Shown piece after piece: positions 1 to 5,912 of a stretch of 8,849 nucleotides of DNA (positions are counted from its first letter, which is position 1; each line of letters opens with the position of its first letter). Position numbers and translations under genes: made by a program. The notes beneath the pieces were generated by a model, which was not told where the DNA came from, did not search any database, and saw nothing but the letters and a program-made list of their open reading frames with translations. The stretch is from Candidatus Bathyarchaeota archaeon (GTDB lineage Archaea > Thermoproteota > Bathyarchaeia > Bathyarchaeales > Bathyarchaeaceae), in the NCBI GenBank assembly GCA_026967815.1, contig JAPUUO010000028.1:4748-13596 (forward strand), in the 5' to 3' direction.

Positions 1-48
1 AATCTTCCTTATTTTCATTTTACTCACTCAAATGAATATCAAGTTTGC

Positions 49-65
49 TTTTTTTTAAAAAAAAA
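49..65. terminator. T8A9 tract, possible terminator of genes outside the window
   Basis: Eight T residues are followed directly by nine A residues, so either strand carries an oligo-T run. Archaeal transcription often stops at oligo-T without a hairpin, so this could end an upstream gene reading rightward or a leftward transcript. No gene is visible to its left, so the role is inferred. It could equally be a bendable AT tract near a promoter. Confidence 0.3.
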
Positions 66-174
66 TATGGGACAATACTATAAAAAAAACTGTTCCAACA
101 CAGCTTTATCTTGCTCTTTTGCTGAACCTCTGTTTGCCATACGTCTAATCAAAATGCAATCCTGCTACTGGTGC

Positions 175-190
175 GGATAAAAATAAAAAG
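175..190 (+). promoter_or_regulatory. possible TATA region for the AMMECR1-nadC operon
   Basis: An A-rich stretch with the core ATAAAAATAAAAA lies about 57-72 bases before the AMMECR1 start codon. Archaeal initiation about 25 bases downstream would give a leader of roughly 40 bases. A second candidate, TATAAAAA at about 79-87, would give a much longer leader. Both are composition-based guesses in AT-rich DNA. Confidence 0.3.
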
Positions 191-246
191 CCCAAGTCCA
201 AAGTCTTAATAACTATAGCTCAATTTCGGTTAGCAGAGGCAACCTT

Positions 247-885
247 ATGCAGTTTCAGTTGACTCTTGAAGAGGGAAAACTCCTTGTAAAGCTTGCACGC
301 CAAGCTGTAAAAAACTACCTGAAGAACGGAAAAGCCCTGGCTTTGCCTTCCAATGTTTCGCCAAAACTAAAAGAGCGTTGTGGAGTTTTCGTAACCATCA
401 ACAGAGTTAACAATGGCGAGAAGAAACTGAGAGGCTGCATTGGCTTTCCTTATCCAACCACGATGCTTGTTCAAGCAGTCATCGAGTCGGCTATAAGTTC
501 GGCAACGCAAGACCCACGTTTTTCGCCTCTATCGATTGAAGAGCTTAATCATGTTGTCTTCGAAGTTAGCGTGCTAACGCCGCCTCAGCAAGTTGAAGCG
601 AAGAACCCAAAGGAATATTGTTCCAAGATTAACGTGGGACGAGATGGATTAATTGTTGAAAGAAGCTTTTGTAAAGGCTTGCTACTTCCTCAGGTGCCGG
701 TTGAATGGAAATGGGACGAAGAAACCTTTCTCTGTCAATGCTGCATCAAAGCCGGACTGTCCCCTGATTCTTGGCTGCTTGATGGAACCAAAATCTACAC
801 TTTTCAAGCCATAATTTTCGAGGAGAAAGCTCCGGGCGGAGAGGTTGCGCTTAAAGAAATCGGTGGGAAAACATGTGATTCCTAA
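247..885 (+). CDS. AMMECR1-domain protein
   Basis: A 212-residue protein of the AMMECR1 family, found throughout archaea and in eukaryotes; its biochemical role is not established. The family hallmark LRGCIG is at residues 61-66, followed by the conserved region around SSATQDPRFSPLS and a C-terminal segment resembling the family's conserved ClKAGL stretch. Length is normal for a stand-alone archaeal AMMECR1. The ATG is preceded by GAGG (236-239) at suitable spacing. The gene overlaps nadC by 11 bases, so the two are probably cotranscribed and translationally coupled. There are eight cysteines, including a CQCC cluster at about 163-166, which is more than I expect for the family and might reflect metal or redox chemistry (inference). 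In other genomes AMMECR1 is often linked to MEMO and radical-SAM proteins; neither is present here. Confidence 0.9.
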   Translation: MQFQLTLEEGKLLVKLARQAVKNYLKNGKALALPSNVSPKLKERCGVFVTINRVNNGEKKLRGCIGFPYPTTMLVQAVIESAISSATQDPRFSPLSIEELNHVVFEVSVLTPPQQVEAKNPKEYCSKINVGRDGLIVERSFCKGLLLPQVPVEWKWDEETFLCQCCIKAGLSPDSWLLDGTKIYTFQAIIFEEKAPGGEVALKEIGGKTCDS

Positions 886-1744
886 AAAAGTCCTAGAGAA
901 AAAATTCCTTGATTTTGTAAAGGATGACGTGGGTCAAGGCGACCTAACAACATTGATTGCTGTCCCTTATGGAACGATTGTAGAAGCAAAGATTTTTGCG
1001 AAAGAGAATGGCATGATAGCTGGAATCGAAGAAACCTTAATGTTCCTAGAAAGCTTCGGGCTTCAAGCCAGCCCGCTCTTGGGGGATGGTTCTACGGTGA
1101 AGCCAAAAGAAGTCATACTGAGAGTACATGGAGACGCTCGAACCTTGCTTTCAATCGAAAGAACAATGCTTAATCTGCTGTCCAGAATGAGCGGGATAGC
1201 CACGGCAACCAGTAGCCTTGTAAAGAAAACCAAGCAGGCTGGCTATAGAACTCGAGTTGCATGCACTCGGAAAGTTGCTCCTGGGCTGTCTTACTTTGAC
1301 AAAAAGGCAGTTATGATCGGTGGAGGGGATACTCACAGGCTTCATCTAGACGACATGATTCTGATAAAAGACAATCACCTCGCAATTATCGAAGACATCA
1401 AAACAGCAGTGAAAAGAGCCCGGAAAGCTGTTTCCTTTTCCAAGAAGATCGAGGTTGAAGTCTCCACCATAGAAGAAGCTTTAGAAGCAGTTGAAACAGG
1501 CGCTGATATCGTCATGCTTGACAACTTCACTCCCAAACAAGTAAAGAACACAATGGAGTTGATGATGAAGAAAGGTCTTCGAAACACAGCCTTGGTTGAA
1601 TCAAGCGGTGGAATCACTGAACAGAATATACTGGAGTTCGCAGCGGCCGGAGTTGACATCATAAGCCTTGGAGAAATAACTGACAGTGCAAAGGCCCTTG
1701 ATATAAGCCTTGAAATTGTGAAAGTAAGAAGGGGCAAGAGCTAA
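875..1744 (+). CDS. nadC: nicotinate-nucleotide pyrophosphorylase (quinolinate phosphoribosyltransferase)
   Basis: This cytosolic enzyme converts quinolinate and PRPP to nicotinate mononucleotide, CO2 and pyrophosphate, in de novo NAD synthesis. Using the GTG at 875, the protein has 289 residues, the usual NadC length. Visible motifs are DDVGQGDLTT at 17-26, TRK at 131-133, HR at 154-155, LIKDNH at 163-168, EVEV at 193-196, LDN at 215-217 and ESSGG at 242-246; these form the PRPP/quinolinate-binding barrel site. A TTG at 845 would add ten residues, but GTG 875 begins directly at the typical NadC N-terminus (IPKKVLEKK) and has GGTG seven or more bases upstream. It overlaps the AMMECR1 gene by 11 bases. 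No nadA or nadB is in view. TAA stop; a pyrimidine-rich stretch follows. Confidence 0.95.
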   Translation: MIPKKVLEKKFLDFVKDDVGQGDLTTLIAVPYGTIVEAKIFAKENGMIAGIEETLMFLESFGLQASPLLGDGSTVKPKEVILRVHGDARTLLSIERTMLNLLSRMSGIATATSSLVKKTKQAGYRTRVACTRKVAPGLSYFDKKAVMIGGGDTHRLHLDDMILIKDNHLAIIEDIKTAVKRARKAVSFSKKIEVEVSTIEEALEAVETGADIVMLDNFTPKQVKNTMELMMKKGLRNTALVESSGGITEQNILEFAAAGVDIISLGEITDSAKALDISLEIVKVRRGKS

Positions 1745-1810
1745 AATTTCTTTAAGATTGAGACTCTTGAGTTCCAACCATGAACCTACGTTTCGACGCG
1801 AGACTATCAA

Positions 1811-1827
1811 GTCGCTCACTTAGCGAT
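1811..1827. other. small hairpin between convergent genes
   Basis: TCGCT (1812-1816) and AGCGA (1822-1826) form a perfect 5-bp stem with a 5-base loop, plus a possible G-U pair at 1811/1827. It sits midway between the convergent stops of nadC and the DUF4152-like gene. It may be a 3'-end structure for either transcript, but a stem this short can arise by chance. Confidence 0.25.
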
Positions 1828-1849
1828 CTCCTATGCTCCATCTTGGACT

Positions 1850-1855
1850 AAAAAA
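1850..1855 (-). terminator. oligo-T stop for the leftward DUF4152-like gene
   Basis: Six A residues on the + strand read as T6 on the - strand, about 58 bases beyond the stop codon of the leftward gene. A T5 run (A at 1872-1876) lies in between. Oligo-T runs just past a stop codon are the usual archaeal termination signal. Confidence 0.45.
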
Positions 1856-1913
1856 CGAAGGTGAACCAGCGAAAAAGCTCAATAAGTCAAACAAATCAAG
1901 GCAGGTTCTCAAG

Positions 1914-2606
1914 TTATGCGCTCTTAACCATCTCTAACACTCGAAAGCCTCGGGCACAGGGATTTAGCATCTCCTTAATTTCAACTTCTTTCAAAACCCC
2001 ATTCTCGTCTTTTGCAGACCCAGTGACATCGTGTTCTGCGGGTATCAAAGACTGCAATGTAACGTTGTTCTCGGCGATTTTTGCGTTGCATTTTGCTGGT
2101 AAGCCAAGCCTTAACCGGCCTTCTTGTTGAGCCGCCCTTTTCGCCGAGTAAAGTACTGCGTAAGCGCCGGAAGTTAACTCCGCAACTCTCACTGGAATGC
2201 TTTCTTTTCCTATGGCCAAGACGTCTATACCGTATACACGTTTAATGTCCGCACCTATTTTTCTTATTTTTGGGAGAATCTTTAGAACATGTCCCCTTGC
2301 CCTCCGTGAGATACGCATTTGAGAGAGATTAACAACCGAAAGCTCTTCGAGGCTTACCCCTCTAAAGGACATATCTAGATGAACAACATCAGCTTTAACT
2401 TCTTTAAGAAGATTCCAACACAATTCCAATTCGTGAACAACCAGCGAGGGTCCTGTTTCTACAGCGGCGAAAATAGGCTCAGCCAAACACGAACTGACCC
2501 TCGTGTATGGAGGTTCCACCAAAATGGCGCTTGCCGCCACCACCTGCAAAGGCTCAAAAGCATCGTTAAGAATTGCTGCACCCGAATCTGCAGCGACAAC
2601 TCTCAA
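1914..2606 (-). CDS. DUF4152-like archaeal protein, probable RNase H-like fold
   Basis: A 230-residue soluble protein with no signal peptide or membrane segment. I recognise it as resembling the archaeal DUF4152 family (Pyrococcus PF2046 type); from memory, a structure of that family has an RNase H-like fold with suggested nuclease activity. Consistent with this, the N-terminus has RVVAADSGAAI (D7, G9), similar to the first acidic strand of RuvC/RNase H folds. Further acidic residues follow at E59 and E61 (VVHELEL) and D78 (DVVHLDMS). The basic stretch at about 98-105 (RISRRARG) could contact nucleic acid. These catalytic assignments are inference. The start is TTG at 2606-2604, preceded by GGTGA (2617-2613) at good spacing; no ATG fits as well. 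The gene stands alone, convergent with nadC and divergent from the H-protein operon. Confidence 0.8.
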   Translation of the reverse strand: MRVVAADSGAAILNDAFEPLQVVAASAILVEPPYTRVSSCLAEPIFAAVETGPSLVVHELELCWNLLKEVKADVVHLDMSFRGVSLEELSVVNLSQMRISRRARGHVLKILPKIRKIGADIKRVYGIDVLAIGKESIPVRVAELTSGAYAVLYSAKRAAQQEGRLRLGLPAKCNAKIAENNVTLQSLIPAEHDVTGSAKDENGVLKEVEIKEMLNPCARGFRVLEMVKSA

Positions 2607-2639
2607 AGGTTTTCACCGATTCTAATACGCCCTAATAGG

Positions 2640-2647
2640 ATTTATCT
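2640..2647 (-). promoter_or_regulatory. possible TATA box for the DUF4152-like gene
   Basis: On the - strand this reads AGATAAAT, preceded by a purine-rich CGAAA that could act as a BRE. Initiation about 25 bases downstream would fall near 2618, directly before the GGTGA ribosome-binding site. The leader would thus be very short, as is common in archaea. Confidence 0.4.
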
Positions 2648-2839
2648 TTCGCTGTTAGATGAGTTGTTCTTGGCCGAATGACAACTAGAAATTGCATGAA
2701 CTGATGATTGAATCAAAGTTGCGCTGACGCCGCAAACCGTGAGAATTATCACCTAGTCCTGTCTAGCTAGATATTCTATTTAAGGCACGTGACAGACTTA
2801 GTAGTGATTGTTGAGTGCCTGAGCACAGAAAAAATATGG

Positions 2840-2863
2840 CACCTTCTGTTTGAGAAGAAGGTG
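2840..2863. repeat. perfect 8-bp inverted repeat before the gcvH promoter
   Basis: CACCTTCT (2840-2847) and AGAAGGTG (2856-2863) are exact reverse complements separated by 8 bases. The element ends nine bases before the putative TATA box. As DNA it could be an operator; as RNA, if transcription starts upstream (for example from the TATA-like site near 2780), it would be a stable hairpin. The right arm and its flank contain GGTGAT, resembling a Shine-Dalgarno sequence, and the left arm resembles the 16S anti-Shine-Dalgarno. Confidence 0.5.
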
Positions 2864-2871
2864 ATAGTTAA

Positions 2872-2880
2872 TTTTAAAAC
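2872..2880 (+). promoter_or_regulatory. TATA box for the H-protein/reductase operon
   Basis: TTTTAAAAC lies about 43 bases before the chosen start codon and 31 bases before the ribosome-binding site. Initiation about 25 bases downstream would give a leader of roughly 20 bases. Confidence 0.45.
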
Positions 2881-2922
2881 GTGTCATTGTATTAATATGC
2901 TACTTCAAAAGAGGTGAAATGT

Positions 2923-3333
2923 TTGGTTAAAGTAGACAGCTATGAAATTGTTGAAGGCCTCCACTACTCTAAGGAATTCTTCTGGGTTCGCATAGAAAAC
3001 GGAAAAGCAAGAATGGGAGTAACCGACTATGCACAGAAGCAACTCCGCGAAATCGTGTTCGCTGAACTCCCAAGCACAGGTGGAACAATCACACAAAACG
3101 AACCCTTCGGAAGCGTTGAATCCGTGAAGGCGGTCTCAGATCTCATAGCACCTTTAAGCGGCACAATCGAACAGGTCAACGAGGAAGTAACGAGCAAGCC
3201 GGAACTCCTAAACGAAGACCCCTATGACAAGGGATGGCTCCTAGTAGTAGCGCCCAGCAACCTCGACGCGGAATTGAAGACACTCATGGACTTCAACGCG
3301 TCTGTTGAATGGCATAAGAGCCTCCTCAAATAG
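2923..3333 (+). CDS. gcvH: glycine cleavage system H-like lipoyl carrier protein
   Basis: A 136-residue soluble protein with the full H-protein/lipoyl-domain pattern: KEFFWVRIENGKARMGVTDYAQ, then GSVESVKAVSD with the lipoylated lysine at K69, then APLSGTI, PELLNEDPYDKGWL and an acidic C-terminal helix. H proteins carry aminomethyl groups and electrons on lipoate between the P, T and L proteins of glycine cleavage. The start is TTG at 2923, because GAGGTGA (2911-2917) forms a strong ribosome-binding site in front of it; a GTG at 2914 would lie inside that site and add three residues. The usual HEW near the N-terminus is FFW here. It is followed after 12 bases by a disulfide reductase, clearly as an operon. 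No gcvP or gcvT is in view, so a non-glycine lipoate carrier role cannot be excluded. Confidence 0.92.
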   Translation: MVKVDSYEIVEGLHYSKEFFWVRIENGKARMGVTDYAQKQLREIVFAELPSTGGTITQNEPFGSVESVKAVSDLIAPLSGTIEQVNEEVTSKPELLNEDPYDKGWLLVVAPSNLDAELKTLMDFNASVEWHKSLLK

Positions 3334-3345
3334 AGAGGCAACTAA

Positions 3346-4692
3346 ATGCCCAAACGAATCGTGATCATTGGCGCTCACGCAGCAGCAGTAGACGCAGCCT
3401 CGGCAGCAAGAAAAACCGACAGAACAGCCGAAATCACACTGTTAACAACCGAAAAACACGCAGGATATTCTCGATGCGGCCTCCCCTTCGTCTTGGGTGG
3501 CCACATACCCCGCTTCGAAGACCTCATTGTTTTCCCGCCAGCCTTCTACAAGATGATGAAGCTTAAACTCCTATTTGAAACCACAGCAACCAACATTGAT
3601 ACAGAAGCCAAAATAGTTGAGATCCAAGACAAAACAGGAAAGCAAGACAAACTTCCTTATGACAGCTTAATCATTGCTACTGGCGCATTTCCCTTCGTGC
3701 CACCGATAAAGGGAAGAGACAAACAAGGAGTATACGTAGTAAGAACAATAGAAGACGGACAAAAAATTGATAAAGCCATAAAGGAAGGCGCAAAATCAGC
3801 GGTTGTCATAGGCGGTGGACTAATTGGACTCGAAGTTGCTATAGCTTTAGTGGAACGCGGACTGAAAACCACGGTTGTGGAACTTATACCACAGGTGCTG
3901 CCAGCAATGCTTGACACAGACATGGCTAAACTCGTGCAAGAAATGCTTGAGCAAAAAGGACTAAGAATCATTGTCGGAAAAAGCGTTGACGAAATCCTCG
4001 GAGGGGAAAAGGTAACTGGCGTGTCGGTTGGTGGAGAGGAGATTCCTGCAGATTTGGTTGTGGTCACAACTGGTGTAAGAGCCAACACCGAACTCGCCAA
4101 AAAAGCTGGAATTGCCACTGGTGTTGGAGGTGCCCTGAAAGCAAACGCAAGACTAGAAACAAATGTGCCAAGCATTTACGCAATTGGAGATTGTGCAGAA
4201 TCAATTAATTTGGTCACAGGACGTCCCGCACTGGTCCAGCTAGGAACAGTAGCCGTTAGACATGGAAAAGTGGCTGGAATCAACGCTGCTGGAGGCTATG
4301 CGCTCTTTTCAGGAGTCTTGGGCTCGGGAGTGACAAAGTTGTTTGACACCGAAATCGGAGCTACAGGCTTAAACGAGTTCTTTGCGAAAAGAAATGGAAT
4401 TAATACCGTCACAGGCGCGATATCTTCGAAAACTAGGGCAGACTATTATCCTGGAGCCCTTCCGATTCGGATTAAGCTTGTTGTTGAGAAGGAATCGCAG
4501 AGGATTATTGGGGGGCAAATCATCGGGGGCGAAGAGGTTGCCCAACGCATAAACGCTTTGTCGTTTGCTATACAAAAACATATGACAATACGCGAACTCG
4601 CCAAAGCCGACACTTGTTATGCTCCGCCCGTATCTGAAACTTGGGAACCAATGGTGCTGGCAGCCGAAATCGCACTTAGAAAACTCCGATAA
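3346..4692 (+). CDS. FAD-dependent pyridine nucleotide-disulfide oxidoreductase, CoA-disulfide reductase/NADH oxidase type
   Basis: A 448-residue flavoprotein, the usual length for the CoA-disulfide reductase / NADH oxidase / NADH peroxidase group. The N-terminal FAD Rossmann segment is at 4-22 (IVIIGAHAAAVDAAS). The single redox cysteine is C44 in YSRCGLPFVLGG, instead of the CX4C pair of dihydrolipoamide dehydrogenase. The second nucleotide motif, GGGLIG, is at 156-161, with E179 ending strand 2, which favours NADH. The second FAD motif, YAIGDC, is at 278-283. The C-terminal dimer domain has DYYPGA at about 366 and CYAPP at 424-428, matching the tyrosines important in CoA-disulfide reductases. 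GAGG (3335-3338) precedes the ATG. It is cotranscribed with the H-like gene. The substrate could be CoA disulfide, sulfur/polysulfide, oxygen or a lipoyl disulfide; sequence alone does not decide. The FAD motif has H at residue 11 and A14 where G is usual. Confidence 0.88.
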   Translation: MPKRIVIIGAHAAAVDAASAARKTDRTAEITLLTTEKHAGYSRCGLPFVLGGHIPRFEDLIVFPPAFYKMMKLKLLFETTATNIDTEAKIVEIQDKTGKQDKLPYDSLIIATGAFPFVPPIKGRDKQGVYVVRTIEDGQKIDKAIKEGAKSAVVIGGGLIGLEVAIALVERGLKTTVVELIPQVLPAMLDTDMAKLVQEMLEQKGLRIIVGKSVDEILGGEKVTGVSVGGEEIPADLVVVTTGVRANTELAKKAGIATGVGGALKANARLETNVPSIYAIGDCAESINLVTGRPALVQLGTVAVRHGKVAGINAAGGYALFSGVLGSGVTKLFDTEIGATGLNEFFAKRNGINTVTGAISSKTRADYYPGALPIRIKLVVEKESQRIIGGQIIGGEEVAQRINALSFAIQKHMTIRELAKADTCYAPPVSETWEPMVLAAEIALRKLR

Positions 4693-4758
4693 CAACAGCC
4701 AACTCTACACTTCCCATTTTACTCTTCAGCCAAAATGAAAAACATAAATCTAAGAAAC

Positions 4759-4770
4759 TTACTTAAGTAA
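4759..4770. promoter_or_regulatory. 12-bp perfect palindrome at the gap promoter
   Basis: TTACTTAAGTAA is a perfect palindrome located 40-51 bases before the GAPDH start codon, where the archaeal TATA box is expected. It may be the TATA element itself, an operator overlapping it, or both. A dimeric regulator bound here would block TBP. It lies in the 117-base gap after the reductase gene, whose end is followed by pyrimidine-rich DNA (about 4710-4725) that may terminate the upstream operon. Confidence 0.45.
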
Positions 4771-4809
4771 AAGGTTCACTTCAGTTTGGAAAGTTAAAGG
4801 TGATATGAA

Positions 4810-5838
4810 ATGGCAACAAAAGTAGCTATAAACGGATTCGGCAGAATAGGAAGACTCTTGTACCGCGCAGCATTGGAAACTGGAACCGAAATTGACTTTG
4901 CAGTGGTTAACGATTTAACCGACTCGAAGACTCTTGCGCATCTCCTAAAAAACGACACTGTACACGGCAAACTACCCTTTGACGTCGAAGTCAAGGGAGA
5001 CACCCTAATCATCAAGAAAGATGGCGTTGTTAAACATCAATTGAAGGTTTTGGCGCAGCCAGACCCCGCGAAGCTACCTTGGAAGGAAATGGGCGTTTAT
5101 CTGGCAGTGGAATCCACTGGAAGATTCAGAAAGAAAGAAGCCGCTGCAAAACACCTGCAAGCCGGGGCAAAGAAAGTGCTGGTCTCCGCGCCTATGAGTC
5201 CAGCTTCTAGCGCAGATCTAACCGTAGTTTATGGTGTAAACGACGATAAATATGACCCGCAAAAACATCATATTGTCTCCCTCGCCTCCTGCACAACAAA
5301 TTGTGTATCGCCTGTGGCTAAGGTGCTGAACGATAGATTCGGCATTAAGGCAGGACTCATGACCACCGTCCACGCCGTTACTAACGATCAAAGACTCCTC
5401 GACATGCAACACAGAGACCTGCGCCGAGCCAGATCAGCAGCTTTCAACATGATACCAACAACCACTGGTGCAGCAGTAGCAGCTACTCTGACGCTGCCTG
5501 AACTCAAGGGAAGAATGAATGGACTAGCCCTGCGCGTTCCCACCCCTGATGTATCCATAGTTGACTTCGTGGCCACATTGGAAAAAGAAGTCACAAAGGA
5601 GGAAGTCAACACAGCCTTTAAGCAAGCAGCAGAAAATGAGCTGAAAGGAATCTTGGATTACAGTGAAGCGCCCTTGGTGTCATCGGATTTAATTCACAAT
5701 CCTTACTCTGCTATCGTGGACGGTCTTTCCACAATGGTCATCGGAAACTTAGTCAAGGTGCTGGCGTGGTACGACAACGAGTGGGGCTACTCAGTCAAAA
5801 TGGTGCGGATGATAGAGAAAATCTGTAGAAAAGCCTGA
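4810..5838 (+). CDS. gap: glyceraldehyde-3-phosphate dehydrogenase, bacterial type I
   Basis: A 342-residue cytosolic enzyme for phosphorylating oxidation of glyceraldehyde-3-phosphate to 1,3-bisphosphoglycerate, reversible for gluconeogenesis. It is the bacterial/eukaryotic class, not the unrelated archaeal type II enzyme. Motifs: NGFGRIGR at 8-15; D35 in VVNDLTD, the aspartate linked to NAD preference; catalytic C161 in SCTTNC; H188 in TVHAVTNDQ; DLRRARSAA S-loop from 203; RVPTPDVSIVDF; and WYDNEWGYS. The residues matching L187-P188 of Bacillus GAPDH are M199-Q200, so cofactor preference may differ. GGTGAT (4799-4804) sits five bases before the ATG. pgk follows after 74 bases with its own ribosome-binding site, making a functional pair. 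Its bacterial character in an archaeal setting suggests ancient lateral transfer (inference). Confidence 0.96.
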   Translation: MATKVAINGFGRIGRLLYRAALETGTEIDFAVVNDLTDSKTLAHLLKNDTVHGKLPFDVEVKGDTLIIKKDGVVKHQLKVLAQPDPAKLPWKEMGVYLAVESTGRFRKKEAAAKHLQAGAKKVLVSAPMSPASSADLTVVYGVNDDKYDPQKHHIVSLASCTTNCVSPVAKVLNDRFGIKAGLMTTVHAVTNDQRLLDMQHRDLRRARSAAFNMIPTTTGAAVAATLTLPELKGRMNGLALRVPTPDVSIVDFVATLEKEVTKEEVNTAFKQAAENELKGILDYSEAPLVSSDLIHNPYSAIVDGLSTMVIGNLVKVLAWYDNEWGYSVKMVRMIEKICRKA

Positions 5839-5912
5839 CTCCTAACACAGCAAGCCGCAGGTATCTCTCCGAACTCGTATGTGTGTGCTCTTTGCGATAA
5901 GGAGATGAGAGA

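Larger units (their letters stand above)
2607..2922. other. divergent intergenic region (316 bases)
   Basis: No credible protein or tRNA gene is visible here. It carries the leftward promoter near 2640, a TATA-like TATTTAAG near 2778-2784, and AGGCAC/GTGCCT arms at 2783-2788 and 2815-2820. There is also a small hairpin GTGC/GCAC at 2815-2818 and 2823-2826, the 8-bp inverted repeat at 2840-2863, and the TATA box at 2872. The region is longer than needed for two promoters, so it may hold regulatory sites or a leader RNA for the H-protein operon. Confidence 0.5.

Noticed and set aside
78..152. Small leftward reading frame with a protein-like stretch (MANRGSAKEQDKAVLEQFF)
   Set aside because: About 24 codons, no clear ribosome-binding site or known family; probably chance, though a homologue search would settle it.
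845..874. TTG at 845 as the nadC start
   Set aside because: It adds ten residues not typical of NadC; GTG 875 starts at the family N-terminus and has a better spaced GGTG site.
1861..2130. Rightward reading frame of 89 codons
   Set aside because: It lies antisense to the DUF4152-like gene and has no family features or ribosome-binding site.
2702..2762. Possible C/D box guide RNA
   Set aside because: TGATGA (2702-2707) and CTGA (2724-2727) fit C and D' boxes, but the expected C' is weak and the final D box reads CTGT, so the kink-turn could not form properly.
2861..2917. 18-codon frame from GTG 2861 ending inside the gcvH ribosome-binding site, as a leader peptide
   Set aside because: No ribosome-binding site precedes it and the presumed transcript start is downstream of it.
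2914..2922. GTG at 2914 as the gcvH start
   Set aside because: It lies inside the GAGGTGA ribosome-binding sequence, which is well placed for TTG 2923.
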